A stretch of DNA of 64,000 bases, taken from the NCBI GenBank assembly GCA_946498095.1, contig CAMMMX010000009.1:39001-103000 (forward strand). Direction: 5' to 3'. This document shows, in pieces, positions 24,860 through 34,005 of this stretch. The notes below the pieces were generated by a model. That model had not been told where the DNA came from. It worked only from the letters and a program-made list of their open reading frames with translations, and made no database searches. The translations under genes were made by a program, and so were the position numbers. The DNA is from an uncultured Clostridia bacterium. Its GTDB lineage: Bacteria > Bacillota > Clostridia > Oscillospirales > Ruminococcaceae. Position 1 is the first letter of the stretch, and each line of letters begins with the position of its first letter.

Positions 24860-25273
24860 ATGGCAACCAAGAAAACCAACAGCAAGGCTCCTGCAAAGGA
24901 GCAGAAGCGCAACACTCCGAACATTTCAGCTCGGATTGACCGCCTCGTGGACTATGAGAACTCGAAGGTCAAGGCCATTGCCAGCGTCAATATTGGCGGC
25001 GCCTTTGCCATTCACGGTCTGCGCGTTATCGATTCGCAGAAGGGGTTGTTCGTGCAGATGCCTCAGAACTCTTTCCAGAAGGACGGCAAGACCGAGTATT
25101 CGGATATCTTCCATCCTGTCACTGCAGAAGCTCGCAGTGAGCTGAACAGCAAGGTGCTGGAAGCCTATGAGCAGAAGCTCGATGAGGTTGAGTCCGAGAA
25201 TGAGGATCTCGATGAAGGCGAAAATCTCGATGAGCAGGACGAGGACGCACCCGCCTTCGGGCAGAGTATGTAG
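24860..25273 (+). CDS. SpoVG family protein
   Basis: 137 residues. The SpoVG core is visible: ISARIDRLVDYENSKVKAIA, then VNIGGAFAIHGLRVIDSQKG and LFVQMPQNSFQKDG with DIFHPVTAEARSEL. SpoVG is a small nucleic-acid-binding regulator; ICE copies are probably borrowed regulators. A basic N-terminal extension (KKTNSKAPAKEQKRN) and an acidic C-terminal tail ending DEDAPAFGQSM are extra to the usual family length of about 90. AAAAAAGGAGG precedes the start. Confidence 0.88.
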   Translation: MATKKTNSKAPAKEQKRNTPNISARIDRLVDYENSKVKAIASVNIGGAFAIHGLRVIDSQKGLFVQMPQNSFQKDGKTEYSDIFHPVTAEARSELNSKVLEAYEQKLDEVESENEDLDEGENLDEQDEDAPAFGQSM

Positions 25274-25350
25274 ATTTCGGTAAAGTTTCCGATTCTCTCT
25301 GGACTTCCAGTGGCCTGTCTGTATTCTTGTGGTTAAGAGGTGATATTGCT

Positions 25351-26199
25351 ATGAAAACAAAACTCCTGACCGCAGCAATCGTCTGTGCGCTTCTACTTTC
25401 AATCACGGGTTGCGCCGCAGACAAGGCAGAGCAAATGCTTCACGATAACGTTGAAATCACAGTCAACACAGATGCCGTAACAGAGCCTTCTGCGGATACG
25501 CAGGCCGTGGCTCTGACTGCGGAAACGGCAGAAAAAGAAATGCCTGCCCAGCCAGCTTCAACGGAAGCACCGCAGACAAGCGAGGCGCCGGAAACCGATC
25601 CCCCAGGAGAATCGGAACCGCCGAGGCAGACAGAACCACCCAAGCAGACCGAGTCCGCAGAAACTCCGAGGTCAAGTGATCAGAGCCAGCCAACGGAACC
25701 GGAAAAACCTGTGGAAACACAGCCCGAACCGGCAAAGCCGACAGAACCTCCGAAAGAAACGGAACAGTCCAAGCCTACGGAGCCGCCTGCACCGACTGAA
25801 CCTGTACCGAACGAACCGCCAGTTCCAACGGAGCCTCCCGCACCGACTGAGCCTCCTGCGCCGGTCGAAACAGAACCTCCGGTGGATACTCAGCCAAAGA
25901 CCGCATACGATTACGTATTCGACATCAATGCGATCCGAGCCGACTGCATTGCTATCGGCCAGAGCATGGGCTATACGCTGAACACCTCGCTGACTCCGGA
26001 AAACGCCACATGGTGGAATCCGGTGACGGCATCGGAATCCAACCAGGGCAGCTCACTAAAGTCGGCACTGGAACAGTATATCCGATTCCACACGGTCGCC
26101 AATCTCAGCGCCTATGGTATGGACGAAATCACAGAGTTCAACATCTGCTGTGAATCACGAGGCGGCGGATCATACGCCATCTACTTCGTATTCGCATAA
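25351..26199 (+). CDS. Thr/Pro/Glu-rich surface lipoprotein
   Basis: 282 residues. The N-terminus is a lipoprotein signal with lipobox LSITGC, so the mature protein would be anchored at Cys near residue 22. Next is a low-complexity stalk of about 110 residues made of PTEPP/KPTEP-type repeats, then a small C-terminal domain (YDYVFDINAIRADCIAIGQS ... GGGSYAIYFVF) of unknown fold. The stalk would hold the domain beyond the cell wall. The start follows GAGGTGATA. It precedes the large adhesin and may act with the mating channel or at the cell surface. Confidence 0.8.
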   Translation: MKTKLLTAAIVCALLLSITGCAADKAEQMLHDNVEITVNTDAVTEPSADTQAVALTAETAEKEMPAQPASTEAPQTSEAPETDPPGESEPPRQTEPPKQTESAETPRSSDQSQPTEPEKPVETQPEPAKPTEPPKETEQSKPTEPPAPTEPVPNEPPVPTEPPAPTEPPAPVETEPPVDTQPKTAYDYVFDINAIRADCIAIGQSMGYTLNTSLTPENATWWNPVTASESNQGSSLKSALEQYIRFHTVANLSAYGMDEITEFNICCESRGGGSYAIYFVFA

Positions 26200-26220
26200 C
26201 GACAACCAAATACGGGACGA

Positions 26221-26251
26221 AGTCCTCTGCTGAAAAGCGGAGGGCTTTTTC
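26221..26251 (+). terminator. Terminator after the lipoprotein gene
   Basis: A 10-bp stem with two G-U pairs (26221-26230 with 26237-26246) is followed by TTTTTCTTT; it separates the lipoprotein from the adhesin gene. Confidence 0.75.
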
Positions 26252-26281
26252 TTTATCAAAACGAAAGGAATGAAACACGAG

Positions 26282-29200
26282 ATGTATTCTATTCTCAAAT
26301 CCAAGAGCACGAGACTGCTCTCGGCACTTCTGGCCGTTCTCATGATCGTTGCGATGCTCCCTACAACCGCATTTGCATGGTCTGTTGAGGAAGGCACGAA
26401 GTGTACCTCCACGTATGGAGATCATTATGTCGGTTCTGATGGAGAAATGTTCTACAGCAAACCGACAACCACGGCCATCTTCTATAACGATGACGGCTCC
26501 TATTATGTTAAAAGCTATGCCTCCGGCAACGCAAAGTACAAATATATGATGATCGATGAATCCGGAAATTATCATCATGTGTACTGCATTGAGGGCGGTG
26601 TAACCTTCGATTACAGTGACACCTACAATTCCACCAGCGGCAAAAACAGCAAGTATTTTCAGAATCTGCCCGTTACTGCACAGTTCGGAATCATGATGGC
26701 TCTGATGTACGGATATCACGAGGGTATGACCACCCCTGTTGCCGGTACGAATAATGATGATTATGCGTTTGCAACGCAGTGCATCATTTGGGAGTATCAG
26801 CAGCAGCTCCGTACCAGCCCTACCTCCATTGCCTCCAACAACGGCATTGACGCGGATATGTACAACCACACCATTAAGGGCAGACCTGCCGAGAAATGCT
26901 ACAACTGGATCTTGGAGCAGATGTCCAGACACTACGTTGTGCCGAGCTTCTCCTCCCGCAATCAGAGCAATGCGCAGACCTACACGATGAAGTACGATCA
27001 GGCAAATGACAACTACAGCATTACCCTGACCGACACCAACAACACTCTCGCCGACATCAATTTCTCTGCCAGCGGCATTACCGTCACCCGCAGCGGAAAT
27101 CAGTATACCTTCACGAGCAAGAACATGATCTCCAGTGCCGTGATGATCTCCGCGCAGAAGAAGACCAACCTCGGTATGGGCAAGATGCTCATTTGGGGCT
27201 GTCCCGGCAAGCAGACGATGGCTTCCGGCGCGGAAGATCCCGTGTTCTTCTACTTCAAGCTGAACACGGAAACCAAGGGCGTCGGCCATATCGTGAAAAC
27301 CAGCGAAGACGGCAAGGTTGAGGGCATCAAGTTCAACATCTCCGGCAATGGAGTCAATGAGACGGTCACGACCGGTAAGAACGGTACTGTCGACCTCGAC
27401 CTGCTCCCCGGCACCTATACTGTGACGGAGCTTCCCGATGACAAGTACGAGACACAGGCGGCACAGACCGTTACCATCGTCAGCGGCAAGACCTCTACCG
27501 TAACCTTCAACAACACTCTGCGCCGCGGTGACCTCAAGGTTACCAAGACCGCAGAGGACGGGCTGGTCGAGGGCGTCAAGTTTCATCTCTATGGCACTTC
27601 CTACTGCGGATTGCCTGTGGACGAATATGCCATCACCAATGCCAGCGGTATCGCTGTCTTTGATGATGTGCTGATCGGCACCGGCTATACCCTCGAGGAA
27701 GTCGGCACTCCCGACCGCTATATTGTCCCCAACGATCAGACTGCGGCAATCGAGTGGAACAAGATCACCAATAAGAGCTTCGACAACGACCTGAAGCGCG
27801 GCAATCTCAAGGTCACTAAGACCGCAGAGGATGGGCTCAACGAAGGTCTGAAGTTCCATCTGTACGGCACGTCCTACAGCGGCATTCCCGTGGATGAGTA
27901 TGCTGTGACTGATGCCAGCGGCATTGCGACCTTTAGCAACATTCTGATCGGCACAGGTTACACGCTGGAAGAGGTGGACACTCCGATCCGCTATGTCGTC
28001 CCCGATAAGCAGACGGCGGCAATCGAGTGGAACAAGGTGACCAACAAGAGCTTCGATAACGTGCTCAAGAAATGGAACCTGACTGTTACCAAGCAGGATG
28101 TGGAAACCGGCTCTGCCCAGGGTGACGCGAACCTGGCCGGTGCTAAGTACGGCATCTATAAGGGCGACGAGCTGATTGACACCTACGTGACCGATGCGGA
28201 TGGCAAGTTCACCACCAAATACTATGTCTGCGGCACCGACTGGTCGATCAAGGAGCTGGACAGCAGCGAGGGCTATCTCGTCACCCCCGGCAACGAGCAG
28301 ATCGGCGTCGATCCCAAGAACTATACTGCTGAGTATAACAGCGAAGCCATGAAGCAGTACGAGCAGGTCAAGAAAGGCAATATCGCCATCATCAAGCACA
28401 CAGATGACGGACAGACGCAGATCGAGACTCCCGAGGAAGGCGCAGAGTTCGCCGTCTATCTCAAGAGCGCAGGTTCCTATGACAACGCAAAGGACTCCGA
28501 GCGCGATTATCTGATCTGCGATGAGAACGGCTTCGCTCAGACGAAGGATCTGCCCTACGGCAGATACACCGTCCAGCAGATCAAGGGCTGGGAAGGTCGA
28601 GAACTCCTGAAGCCTTTCGATGTGTTCGTCAGCGAGAACGGCGAAACCTATCGCTATCTGATCAACAACGCCAACTTCTACTCCTATGTGAAGGTGGTCA
28701 AGATCGACAGCACCACCGGTAAGACCATTCCGGCTTCCGGCATCGGCTTCCACATCTACGATCCCTCCGGCAATCAGATTCAGATGACATTCACCTATCC
28801 GACTGTCACCACCATTGACACCTTCTACACGGACGGTGAGGGTATGCTGATTACGCCTGAAAAGCTGGAATACGGCAAGGGCTACTCGCTGGTCGAGGTA
28901 TCGGCTCCCTATGGATATGTGCTCAACAGCGATCCCGTTTATTTCGACATCACCGAAGAAAACTCCACAGAAGAAAACGCTGTGACTGTGGTGGTCGTAA
29001 CCAAGGAGAACGCGCCTCAGATGGGCGTCATCACCGTGGAAAAGACCGGTGAATATCTTGCCTCCGTCATCGATACGAAGGACAGCAAACGCCTGGTTTA
29101 CGAGGTCGGCGGTCTCGCCGGAGCCGAGTACACCGTGACCGCAGCCGAGGATATCTACACGCCGGACGGCACTCTCAGATACAGCAAGGATGAGGTCGTG

Positions 29201-31279
29201 GCTGTCCTCGTCACCGAGGCTGACGGCAAAGCCATAACCGAACCTCTCTTCCTGGGCAGATACCATGTTGTTGAGACGAGAGCCCCCTATGGTATGATCC
29301 TCAATCCCACCGTTCAGACTGTGGAGCTGACCTACGCGGGCCAGGAGGTGGAGATCACCGAAACCTCCACCGGTTTCTACAACGAGCGTCAGAAGGTCGA
29401 GATTGATCTGAATAAGGTCATGGAGCAGAACGAGGTCTTCGGCGTTGGCAACAACGGCGAAATCACCTCTGTCAACTTCGGCCTGTTCGCCGCAGAGGAA
29501 ATCGTAGCGGCAGATGGCAGCAGTATCCCCGCTGGCTGGGTGCTTGAAGTCGTTGAGTGCAACGAGAACGGCTATGCAGCCTTTAGCACCGACCTTCCCG
29601 TTGGTGCTAAAACCTATGTCAAGGAAATCAGCACCGATAAGCACTATGTCCTGTCCGATAAGGAGTACCCCGTGGTATTCGAGTACGCAGGCCAGGAAGT
29701 TGCTACTGTGCACATCACCGTGAACGACGGCAATGAAATCCCCAACGAGCTGATCTACGGTACGATTAAGGGCTATAAGGTCAACCGTGAAACCGGCGAT
29801 AAGATCTCCGGCGCTCTGTTCGGACTCTTCCGTGCCGACGAAACCAGCTTCATCGAAGACAACGCGCTGCTGACTACTGAATCCGGCGAGGACGGCGTCT
29901 TCACCTTTGAGAATGTGGTATACGGCAGCTATACCGTGCGCGAGCTGCTTCCCGCGGCTGGCTATCTTGAAAACGAAACGGTCTATGCCGTGACTGTGGA
30001 TGAGGATGGCGACGTGGTTGAGATCACCGTAGTGAACGATCTGATCCCCGAAATCGGCACGACTGCCGCCATCGACGACGAGAAGGAAGTCTGCGCCACC
30101 GAGGTATTTACGCTGACCGATACGGTCGAGTACAAGCACCTTGTCCCCGGCAAGGAGTACACCGTCAAGGGCATTCTCATGGATAAGGCGACCGGTGAAC
30201 CGTTCCTCCAGAACGGAGAGCAGATCACTTCCGAGGTGACCTTTGTTCCCAAAGCTCCATCCGGCAGTGTGGAGGTGCTGTTCACCTTCGATGCCAAGCT
30301 CATCAAGGCTGATACGAACATCGTCGTGTTCGAGAGCCTCTACAGCGACAGCAAAGAGCTGACTGTCCATGCGGACATTAAGGACGATGAGCAGACTGTG
30401 ACCGTTATTGTCCCCGAGATCAAGACCGAGGCTTCTATCGACGGCAAGAAGGAAACGACCATCGGCGGCGAGATCACCATCGAGGATATCGTTTCCTATC
30501 ACAACCTCACCCCCGGCAAGGAATACGTTGTCAAGGGAACGCTCATGAACAAGACCACCGGTAAGCCCGTGACGGTCAATGACGAGCCTGTGACTGCGGA
30601 AGCCGCATTCACACCCGAAACCAGGGACGGCGAAGTCAAGGTGGCTTTCACCTTCAATTCCTATGTCATCACCGAAACGACCGATGTTGTCGTGTTCGAG
30701 AGCCTCTACCGTGAGGATGTTGAAATCGCAGTTCATGCAGATATCGAGGATGAAGGCCAGTCTGTGAAGGTATATGTCCCCGAGATCAAGACTACGGCTT
30801 CCATCGATGGCAAGAAGGAGATCACTACAGCCGGTAAGGTGACGATTGAGGATGTGGTGTCCTACACCAACCTCATCCCCGGCACTGAGTACACCATCCG
30901 CGGAACTTTGATGAACAAGGCAACCGGCGAAGTCTTTACCGTGAACGGCGAGACGATCACCGCAGAGGTCAAGTTCACACCCGAGAACAGGAACGGCGAG
31001 GTCAAGGTGACGTTCACCTTTGACGCTCACGATCTTACCACCAGCACGAAGGTGGTCGTATTCGAGAGCCTGTATCGTGAAGATGTTGAGATCACCACGC
31101 ATAAGGACATTGAGGACAAGGATCAGACTGTTACGATCACTCCTCCGCCCGATGTGCCTCAGACCGGCGACAACAGCAATCTCGGCGTGTGGATCGGTCT
31201 CGGCGGCGTAGCCCTCGGCGGCGCCATCGCCTGCATCATCATGTATTTCAAGAAGAAGAAAGATGACGGCGAGAAGTAA
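26282..31279 (+). CDS. Large cell-wall-anchored adhesin (thioester, CnaB/SpaA, VaFE repeats)
   Basis: About 1665 residues. Signal peptide (LLSALLAVLMIVAMLPTTAF A|W). Residues about 60-200 are a thioester-type domain with YCIEGGVTF and FATQCIIWEYQQ, the Cys and Gln that could form the covalent bond to host surfaces. Then come several SpaA/CnaB prealbumin-like domains, two of them near-identical tandem copies (nt 27524-27796 and 27797-28069). Three VaFE-type repeats follow (nt about 30046-30414, 30415-30780, 30781-31140). The C-terminus has the sorting motif VPQTGD, a hydrophobic helix and KKKKDDGEK. It probably promotes donor-recipient or host contact. The ATG at 26282 is preferred to 26270, which touches the ribosome site. 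Confidence 0.9.
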   Translation: MYSILKSKSTRLLSALLAVLMIVAMLPTTAFAWSVEEGTKCTSTYGDHYVGSDGEMFYSKPTTTAIFYNDDGSYYVKSYASGNAKYKYMMIDESGNYHHVYCIEGGVTFDYSDTYNSTSGKNSKYFQNLPVTAQFGIMMALMYGYHEGMTTPVAGTNNDDYAFATQCIIWEYQQQLRTSPTSIASNNGIDADMYNHTIKGRPAEKCYNWILEQMSRHYVVPSFSSRNQSNAQTYTMKYDQANDNYSITLTDTNNTLADINFSASGITVTRSGNQYTFTSKNMISSAVMISAQKKTNLGMGKMLIWGCPGKQTMASGAEDPVFFYFKLNTETKGVGHIVKTSEDGKVEGIKFNISGNGVNETVTTGKNGTVDLDLLPGTYTVTELPDDKYETQAAQTVTIVSGKTSTVTFNNTLRRGDLKVTKTAEDGLVEGVKFHLYGTSYCGLPVDEYAITNASGIAVFDDVLIGTGYTLEEVGTPDRYIVPNDQTAAIEWNKITNKSFDNDLKRGNLKVTKTAEDGLNEGLKFHLYGTSYSGIPVDEYAVTDASGIATFSNILIGTGYTLEEVDTPIRYVVPDKQTAAIEWNKVTNKSFDNVLKKWNLTVTKQDVETGSAQGDANLAGAKYGIYKGDELIDTYVTDADGKFTTKYYVCGTDWSIKELDSSEGYLVTPGNEQIGVDPKNYTAEYNSEAMKQYEQVKKGNIAIIKHTDDGQTQIETPEEGAEFAVYLKSAGSYDNAKDSERDYLICDENGFAQTKDLPYGRYTVQQIKGWEGRELLKPFDVFVSENGETYRYLINNANFYSYVKVVKIDSTTGKTIPASGIGFHIYDPSGNQIQMTFTYPTVTTIDTFYTDGEGMLITPEKLEYGKGYSLVEVSAPYGYVLNSDPVYFDITEENSTEENAVTVVVVTKENAPQMGVITVEKTGEYLASVIDTKDSKRLVYEVGGLAGAEYTVTAAEDIYTPDGTLRYSKDEVVAVLVTEADGKAITEPLFLGRYHVVETRAPYGMILNPTVQTVELTYAGQEVEITETSTGFYNERQKVEIDLNKVMEQNEVFGVGNNGEITSVNFGLFAAEEIVAADGSSIPAGWVLEVVECNENGYAAFSTDLPVGAKTYVKEISTDKHYVLSDKEYPVVFEYAGQEVATVHITVNDGNEIPNELIYGTIKGYKVNRETGDKISGALFGLFRADETSFIEDNALLTTESGEDGVFTFENVVYGSYTVRELLPAAGYLENETVYAVTVDEDGDVVEITVVNDLIPEIGTTAAIDDEKEVCATEVFTLTDTVEYKHLVPGKEYTVKGILMDKATGEPFLQNGEQITSEVTFVPKAPSGSVEVLFTFDAKLIKADTNIVVFESLYSDSKELTVHADIKDDEQTVTVIVPEIKTEASIDGKKETTIGGEITIEDIVSYHNLTPGKEYVVKGTLMNKTTGKPVTVNDEPVTAEAAFTPETRDGEVKVAFTFNSYVITETTDVVVFESLYREDVEIAVHADIEDEGQSVKVYVPEIKTTASIDGKKEITTAGKVTIEDVVSYTNLIPGTEYTIRGTLMNKATGEVFTVNGETITAEVKFTPENRNGEVKVTFTFDAHDLTTSTKVVVFESLYREDVEITTHKDIEDKDQTVTITPPPDVPQTGDNSNLGVWIGLGGVALGGAIACIIMYFKKKKDDGEK

Positions 31280-31290
31280 GAGGATTCACA

Positions 31291-31623
31291 ATGATGAAGA
31301 AGGTGTATATCTGCGCTCCGTTAGGCGGGGATATCCAAGGTAATCTCGAAAAAGCAAAGAGATACACCGAATACGCATTGAAGTGCGGCACTGCTCCGGT
31401 GGTGCCGCATTTCTATGCTCTCTGCCTAAACGACGACATCCCGAGCGAGCGTAAAATCGGGCTTTCCGCAGGAATGAGCCTGCTTTGGTTCTGCGATGAG
31501 CTGTGGATCTTCGGGGATGAAATCACCGAAGGAATGCGGCGTGAAATCGACTTCTGCAAAAATCTCAATATCAAATCCCGCGCTGTGAAAGACAGCGATA
31601 TCAAAAAAGTATTAGGAGGATAA
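31291..31623 (+). CDS. DUF4406-like nucleotide-hydrolase-fold protein
   Basis: 110 residues with the pattern of DUF4406/nucleoside-2-deoxyribosyltransferase-like proteins: VYICAPLGGDIQGNLEKAKR, VVPHFYALCLNDDIP, and LLWFCDELWIFGDEITEGMR. These are small Rossmann-like proteins thought to bind nucleotides. Widespread in Firmicutes ICEs between surface and channel genes; role not known. It starts 11 bases after the adhesin gene and ends with AGGAGG, the ribosome site of the next gene. Confidence 0.7.
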   Translation: MMKKVYICAPLGGDIQGNLEKAKRYTEYALKCGTAPVVPHFYALCLNDDIPSERKIGLSAGMSLLWFCDELWIFGDEITEGMRREIDFCKNLNIKSRAVKDSDIKKVLGG

Positions 31624-31628
31624 TGCAC

Positions 31629-31961
31629 ATGAAAAAGAAATCTCTTCGGATTATTCTTTCCCTCGCGCTGTGCGTAATGGTCATGACCATGTTCAGCGTG
31701 ACCGCATTTGCGGCCGGCGACGTTTCCGGCGCCATCGAGAGCACCTGGAACGCCGCGAAATCTCAGGTGCAGACCGTCGTTAACAACGTCGTTTTCCCTG
31801 TGATCGACATGATTCTTGCCATCCTGTTCTTCGTCAAGGTCGGCACCTCGTATTTCGAGTACAGAAAACACGGCCAGTTTGAGTTCGCTGCACCCTGTAT
31901 TCTGTTTGCCTGCCTTATCTTCACTCTGACCGCGCCCCTGTATATCTGGACGATCCTGTAA
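31629..31961 (+). CDS. DUF3852 / VirB2-like pilin candidate
   Basis: 110 residues: signal peptide (ending SVTAFA|AGDVSGAIE), a short exposed stretch, and two hydrophobic segments (VIDMILAILFFVKVG; ILFACLIFTLTAPLYIW). This matches DUF3852 and the general plan of VirB2/TrbC pilins, which polymerise into the mating channel surface. The ATG at 31629 has ideal spacing to AGGAGG. It is followed by VirB6- and VirB4-like genes. Confidence 0.7.
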   Translation: MKKKSLRIILSLALCVMVMTMFSVTAFAAGDVSGAIESTWNAAKSQVQTVVNNVVFPVIDMILAILFFVKVGTSYFEYRKHGQFEFAAPCILFACLIFTLTAPLYIWTIL

Positions 31962-31970
31962 GTCAGAGCG

Positions 31971-32381
31971 ATGACCTTTTACGAACAGGAACTCAAAAAA
32001 CTGTTCGGCGGCAGCGACTTCATCCGTGACGCTAAGTACAGCGGTAAGACGCTCCTCGGTAAAATCGACGACGAACTGCGGGTAAAACTGCAGTTCGTCT
32101 ACACCGGGACGAGAGATCACTACAATGCGCTGCGGCTGAAGATCATCAACCGTAAGGATGGCGAAGTTGACGCCGAAACCTTCAAATTCAGCGATATTCT
32201 CGGTGGAAATCCAGCGTATCAGAACAACCCGTTTGCAAAGGAAATCCACATTTGGGAGAGCAACGGGAAAGCCGATTGGTACGGCTACCGTCCTTCTCCC
32301 GCAGCCTATCAGAAGATCGCCGATACCGTGAACGATTATATTTCCATGTACCAGGAGGAAGACATGGGAATGACCTTATAA
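31971..32381 (+). CDS. Conserved conjugation-region protein
   Basis: 136 residues, a type regularly present in this position in Firmicutes ICEs. Features: FYEQELKKLFGGSDFIRDAK, LGKIDDELRVKLQFVYTGTR, IHIWESNGKADWYGYRP. Probably a soluble alpha/beta protein. It ends YQEEDMGMTL, an instance of the recurring acidic-plus-Met/Gly tail, and here the next gene's ribosome site lies elsewhere. Function unknown. Confidence 0.65.
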   Translation: MTFYEQELKKLFGGSDFIRDAKYSGKTLLGKIDDELRVKLQFVYTGTRDHYNALRLKIINRKDGEVDAETFKFSDILGGNPAYQNNPFAKEIHIWESNGKADWYGYRPSPAAYQKIADTVNDYISMYQEEDMGMTL

Positions 32382-32407
32382 CCCTCTGGAAAGGACGGTG
32401 AAAACCT

Positions 32408-33343
32408 ATGTTTGATTGGCTTGGAGATCTAATATCCGGCATCGGTGACGCTATCGGAGGCGCTTTTGATTATATCGGTGAATCCATTGCCAACACGATA
32501 TTCAACTCCATCCTCCAATGGCTGTATGAGATCATTTACGGCGCCATTTCGGACTTCTTCGAAATGATCGGCAATATGGGCGCTGAAATCTTCGACCTGT
32601 CATGGGTACAGGCAACAGTAAGGCTGTTCACTCTGTTTGGATGGTCTCTATTCGCAGTCGGTACGGTTGTAGCCATCTTTGATGTGGCGATAGAGTATCA
32701 GAACGGCAGAGTCAACATTAAAACCGCATGTATCAATATTCTGAAGGGCTTCTTCGCCTGCAGTCTGATCGGAGTTGTTCCCATAGAGCTGTACAAGTTC
32801 TGTATCAGCCTGCAGAACACGTTTTCTCACGATTTGATCAGCATGGCAGCCGGAGGAATCAACGAAAACCTTGCTGAAGTAGGGCTTGGAGTCCTCGTCA
32901 GCGCGTTTTCGCCAAGCGTGACCGCAACATTCGGGCTTTTGAGTCTGCTCTGCATGATTGCTTTTGCATACTGCGTAATCAAGGTGTTCTTCCAGAATAT
33001 CAAGCGCGGCGGCATCCTGCTCGTGCAGATGGCAGTAGGAAGCCTGTATATGTTCAGTGTACCACGAGGATATTCCGATGGTTTTAATCAATGGTGCAAG
33101 CAGGTTGCGGCAATCTGCCTGACAGCATTTATGCAGACTACTCTGCTGTTTCTCGGGCTGATGACCTTTCCGAGCAATATGCTTCTCGGCCTCGGCATCA
33201 TGCTTGCCGCCAACGAAGTACCTCGCATCGCACAGCAGTTCGGTCTCGACAGCTCCGTCAAGGTTAACATGATGAGCGTTGTTCATGCTACCACTACCGC
33301 CGTCAATCTGACCCGCAGTGTGGCGAAGGTAGCCGGAAAGTAA
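32408..33343 (+). CDS. VirB6/TrbL-like conjugation membrane protein
   Basis: 311 residues with an amphipathic glycine-rich N-terminus (LGDLISGIGDAIGGAFDYIG) and six or seven membrane segments, for example LFTLFGWSLFAVGTVVAIFD, FGLLSLLCMIAFAYCVIKVF and AICLTAFMQTTLLFLGLMTF. This is the VirB6/TrbL layout of a polytopic inner-membrane channel subunit. The C-terminal cytoplasmic segment contains ANEVPRIAQQFGLDSS. It lies in the channel gene cluster. Confidence 0.8.
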   Translation: MFDWLGDLISGIGDAIGGAFDYIGESIANTIFNSILQWLYEIIYGAISDFFEMIGNMGAEIFDLSWVQATVRLFTLFGWSLFAVGTVVAIFDVAIEYQNGRVNIKTACINILKGFFACSLIGVVPIELYKFCISLQNTFSHDLISMAAGGINENLAEVGLGVLVSAFSPSVTATFGLLSLLCMIAFAYCVIKVFFQNIKRGGILLVQMAVGSLYMFSVPRGYSDGFNQWCKQVAAICLTAFMQTTLLFLGLMTFPSNMLLGLGIMLAANEVPRIAQQFGLDSSVKVNMMSVVHATTTAVNLTRSVAKVAGK

Positions 33344-33356
33344 GCGGAGGTACAAC

Positions 33357-33743
33357 ATGAAAGAAAACAACGAACTGACACGAGATGATATCGCTATCGA
33401 CCATGACATGGAAGTCGACTGCGATGAAGGCCGAGAGATCACCGTGTATATCGAAGCGTGGTTCGATGTGGACAAAAAGTTCCACATCGAAACCGCCTCG
33501 GATGATGACACCTGGCTGAATATGTACGGCCGCTACAATCCTTTCGATGACTCTCTGCGGATTGAGTGCGAGATCAGCCGACAGGACGGCTCCTCGTATT
33601 TTGACTACGAGCCGACAAAGGGCGAAGCCCAGCTTATCAAAGACATGATCGCAGAGAAGATTCAGGAGGACTACCATCAAACCCCGCAGGAGTTCTGCGA
33701 GGATTACTACGCCGAAGATCCGACGATTGGAGGAATACTATGA
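33357..33743 (+). CDS. Acidic conjugation-region protein
   Basis: 128 residues, acidic, with ITVYIEAWFDVDKKFHIETA and a central DDTWLNMYGRYNPFDDSLRI, a pattern seen in uncharacterised ICE proteins. It ends YYAEDPTIGGIL, where GGAGG inside the tail codons is the ribosome site of the overlapping VirB3-like gene. Unknown function. Confidence 0.6.
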   Translation: MKENNELTRDDIAIDHDMEVDCDEGREITVYIEAWFDVDKKFHIETASDDDTWLNMYGRYNPFDDSLRIECEISRQDGSSYFDYEPTKGEAQLIKDMIAEKIQEDYHQTPQEFCEDYYAEDPTIGGIL

Positions 33744-34000
33744 CGCACTATATCTATCCGCAGAACCTCAAGGCCTCGGCAAACATGTGGCTATGGAGCC
33801 TGCGGGATTTCGCAATTATGGGCGTTGCCGCCCTGCTCTCCATAGTGATCCTTGTGGAGCTGCATCTGATGCTTCCCGCAGCCGCCACACTTTGCTATGG
33901 GTTTCTTACGATCCGCATGGATGATACGACAATCCTCGATTTCATCCGATATGCGGGTCGTTATTTTATCACCACGCAACAGTACTACGAATGGAGGTGA
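33740..34000 (+). CDS. PrgI/VirB3-like membrane protein
   Basis: 86 residues with two close membrane helices (LRDFAIMGVAALLSIVILVE and LMLPAAATLCYGFLTIRM) and a C-terminal FIRYAGRYFITTQQYYEWR. This is the size and layout of VirB3/PrgI proteins encoded just before VirB4. It overlaps the preceding gene by 4 bases. Its final codons (W-R-stop) contain GGAGGTGA, the next ribosome site. Confidence 0.75.
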   Translation: MTHYIYPQNLKASANMWLWSLRDFAIMGVAALLSIVILVELHLMLPAAATLCYGFLTIRMDDTTILDFIRYAGRYFITTQQYYEWR

Positions 34001-34005
34001 GCAGC

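Noticed and set aside
25590..25900. Short repeats that could suggest a CRISPR-like array
   Set aside because: They are codons of a PTEPP/KPTEP protein stalk in the lipoprotein; units are short, irregular and in frame, with no unique spacers.
26138..31102. Very long minus-strand open frame (over 1600 codons) opposite the adhesin gene
   Set aside because: It is a mirror of the strong codon bias of the adhesin. It has no ribosome site and no recognisable domain, while the plus-strand frame has a signal peptide, domains and sorting motif.
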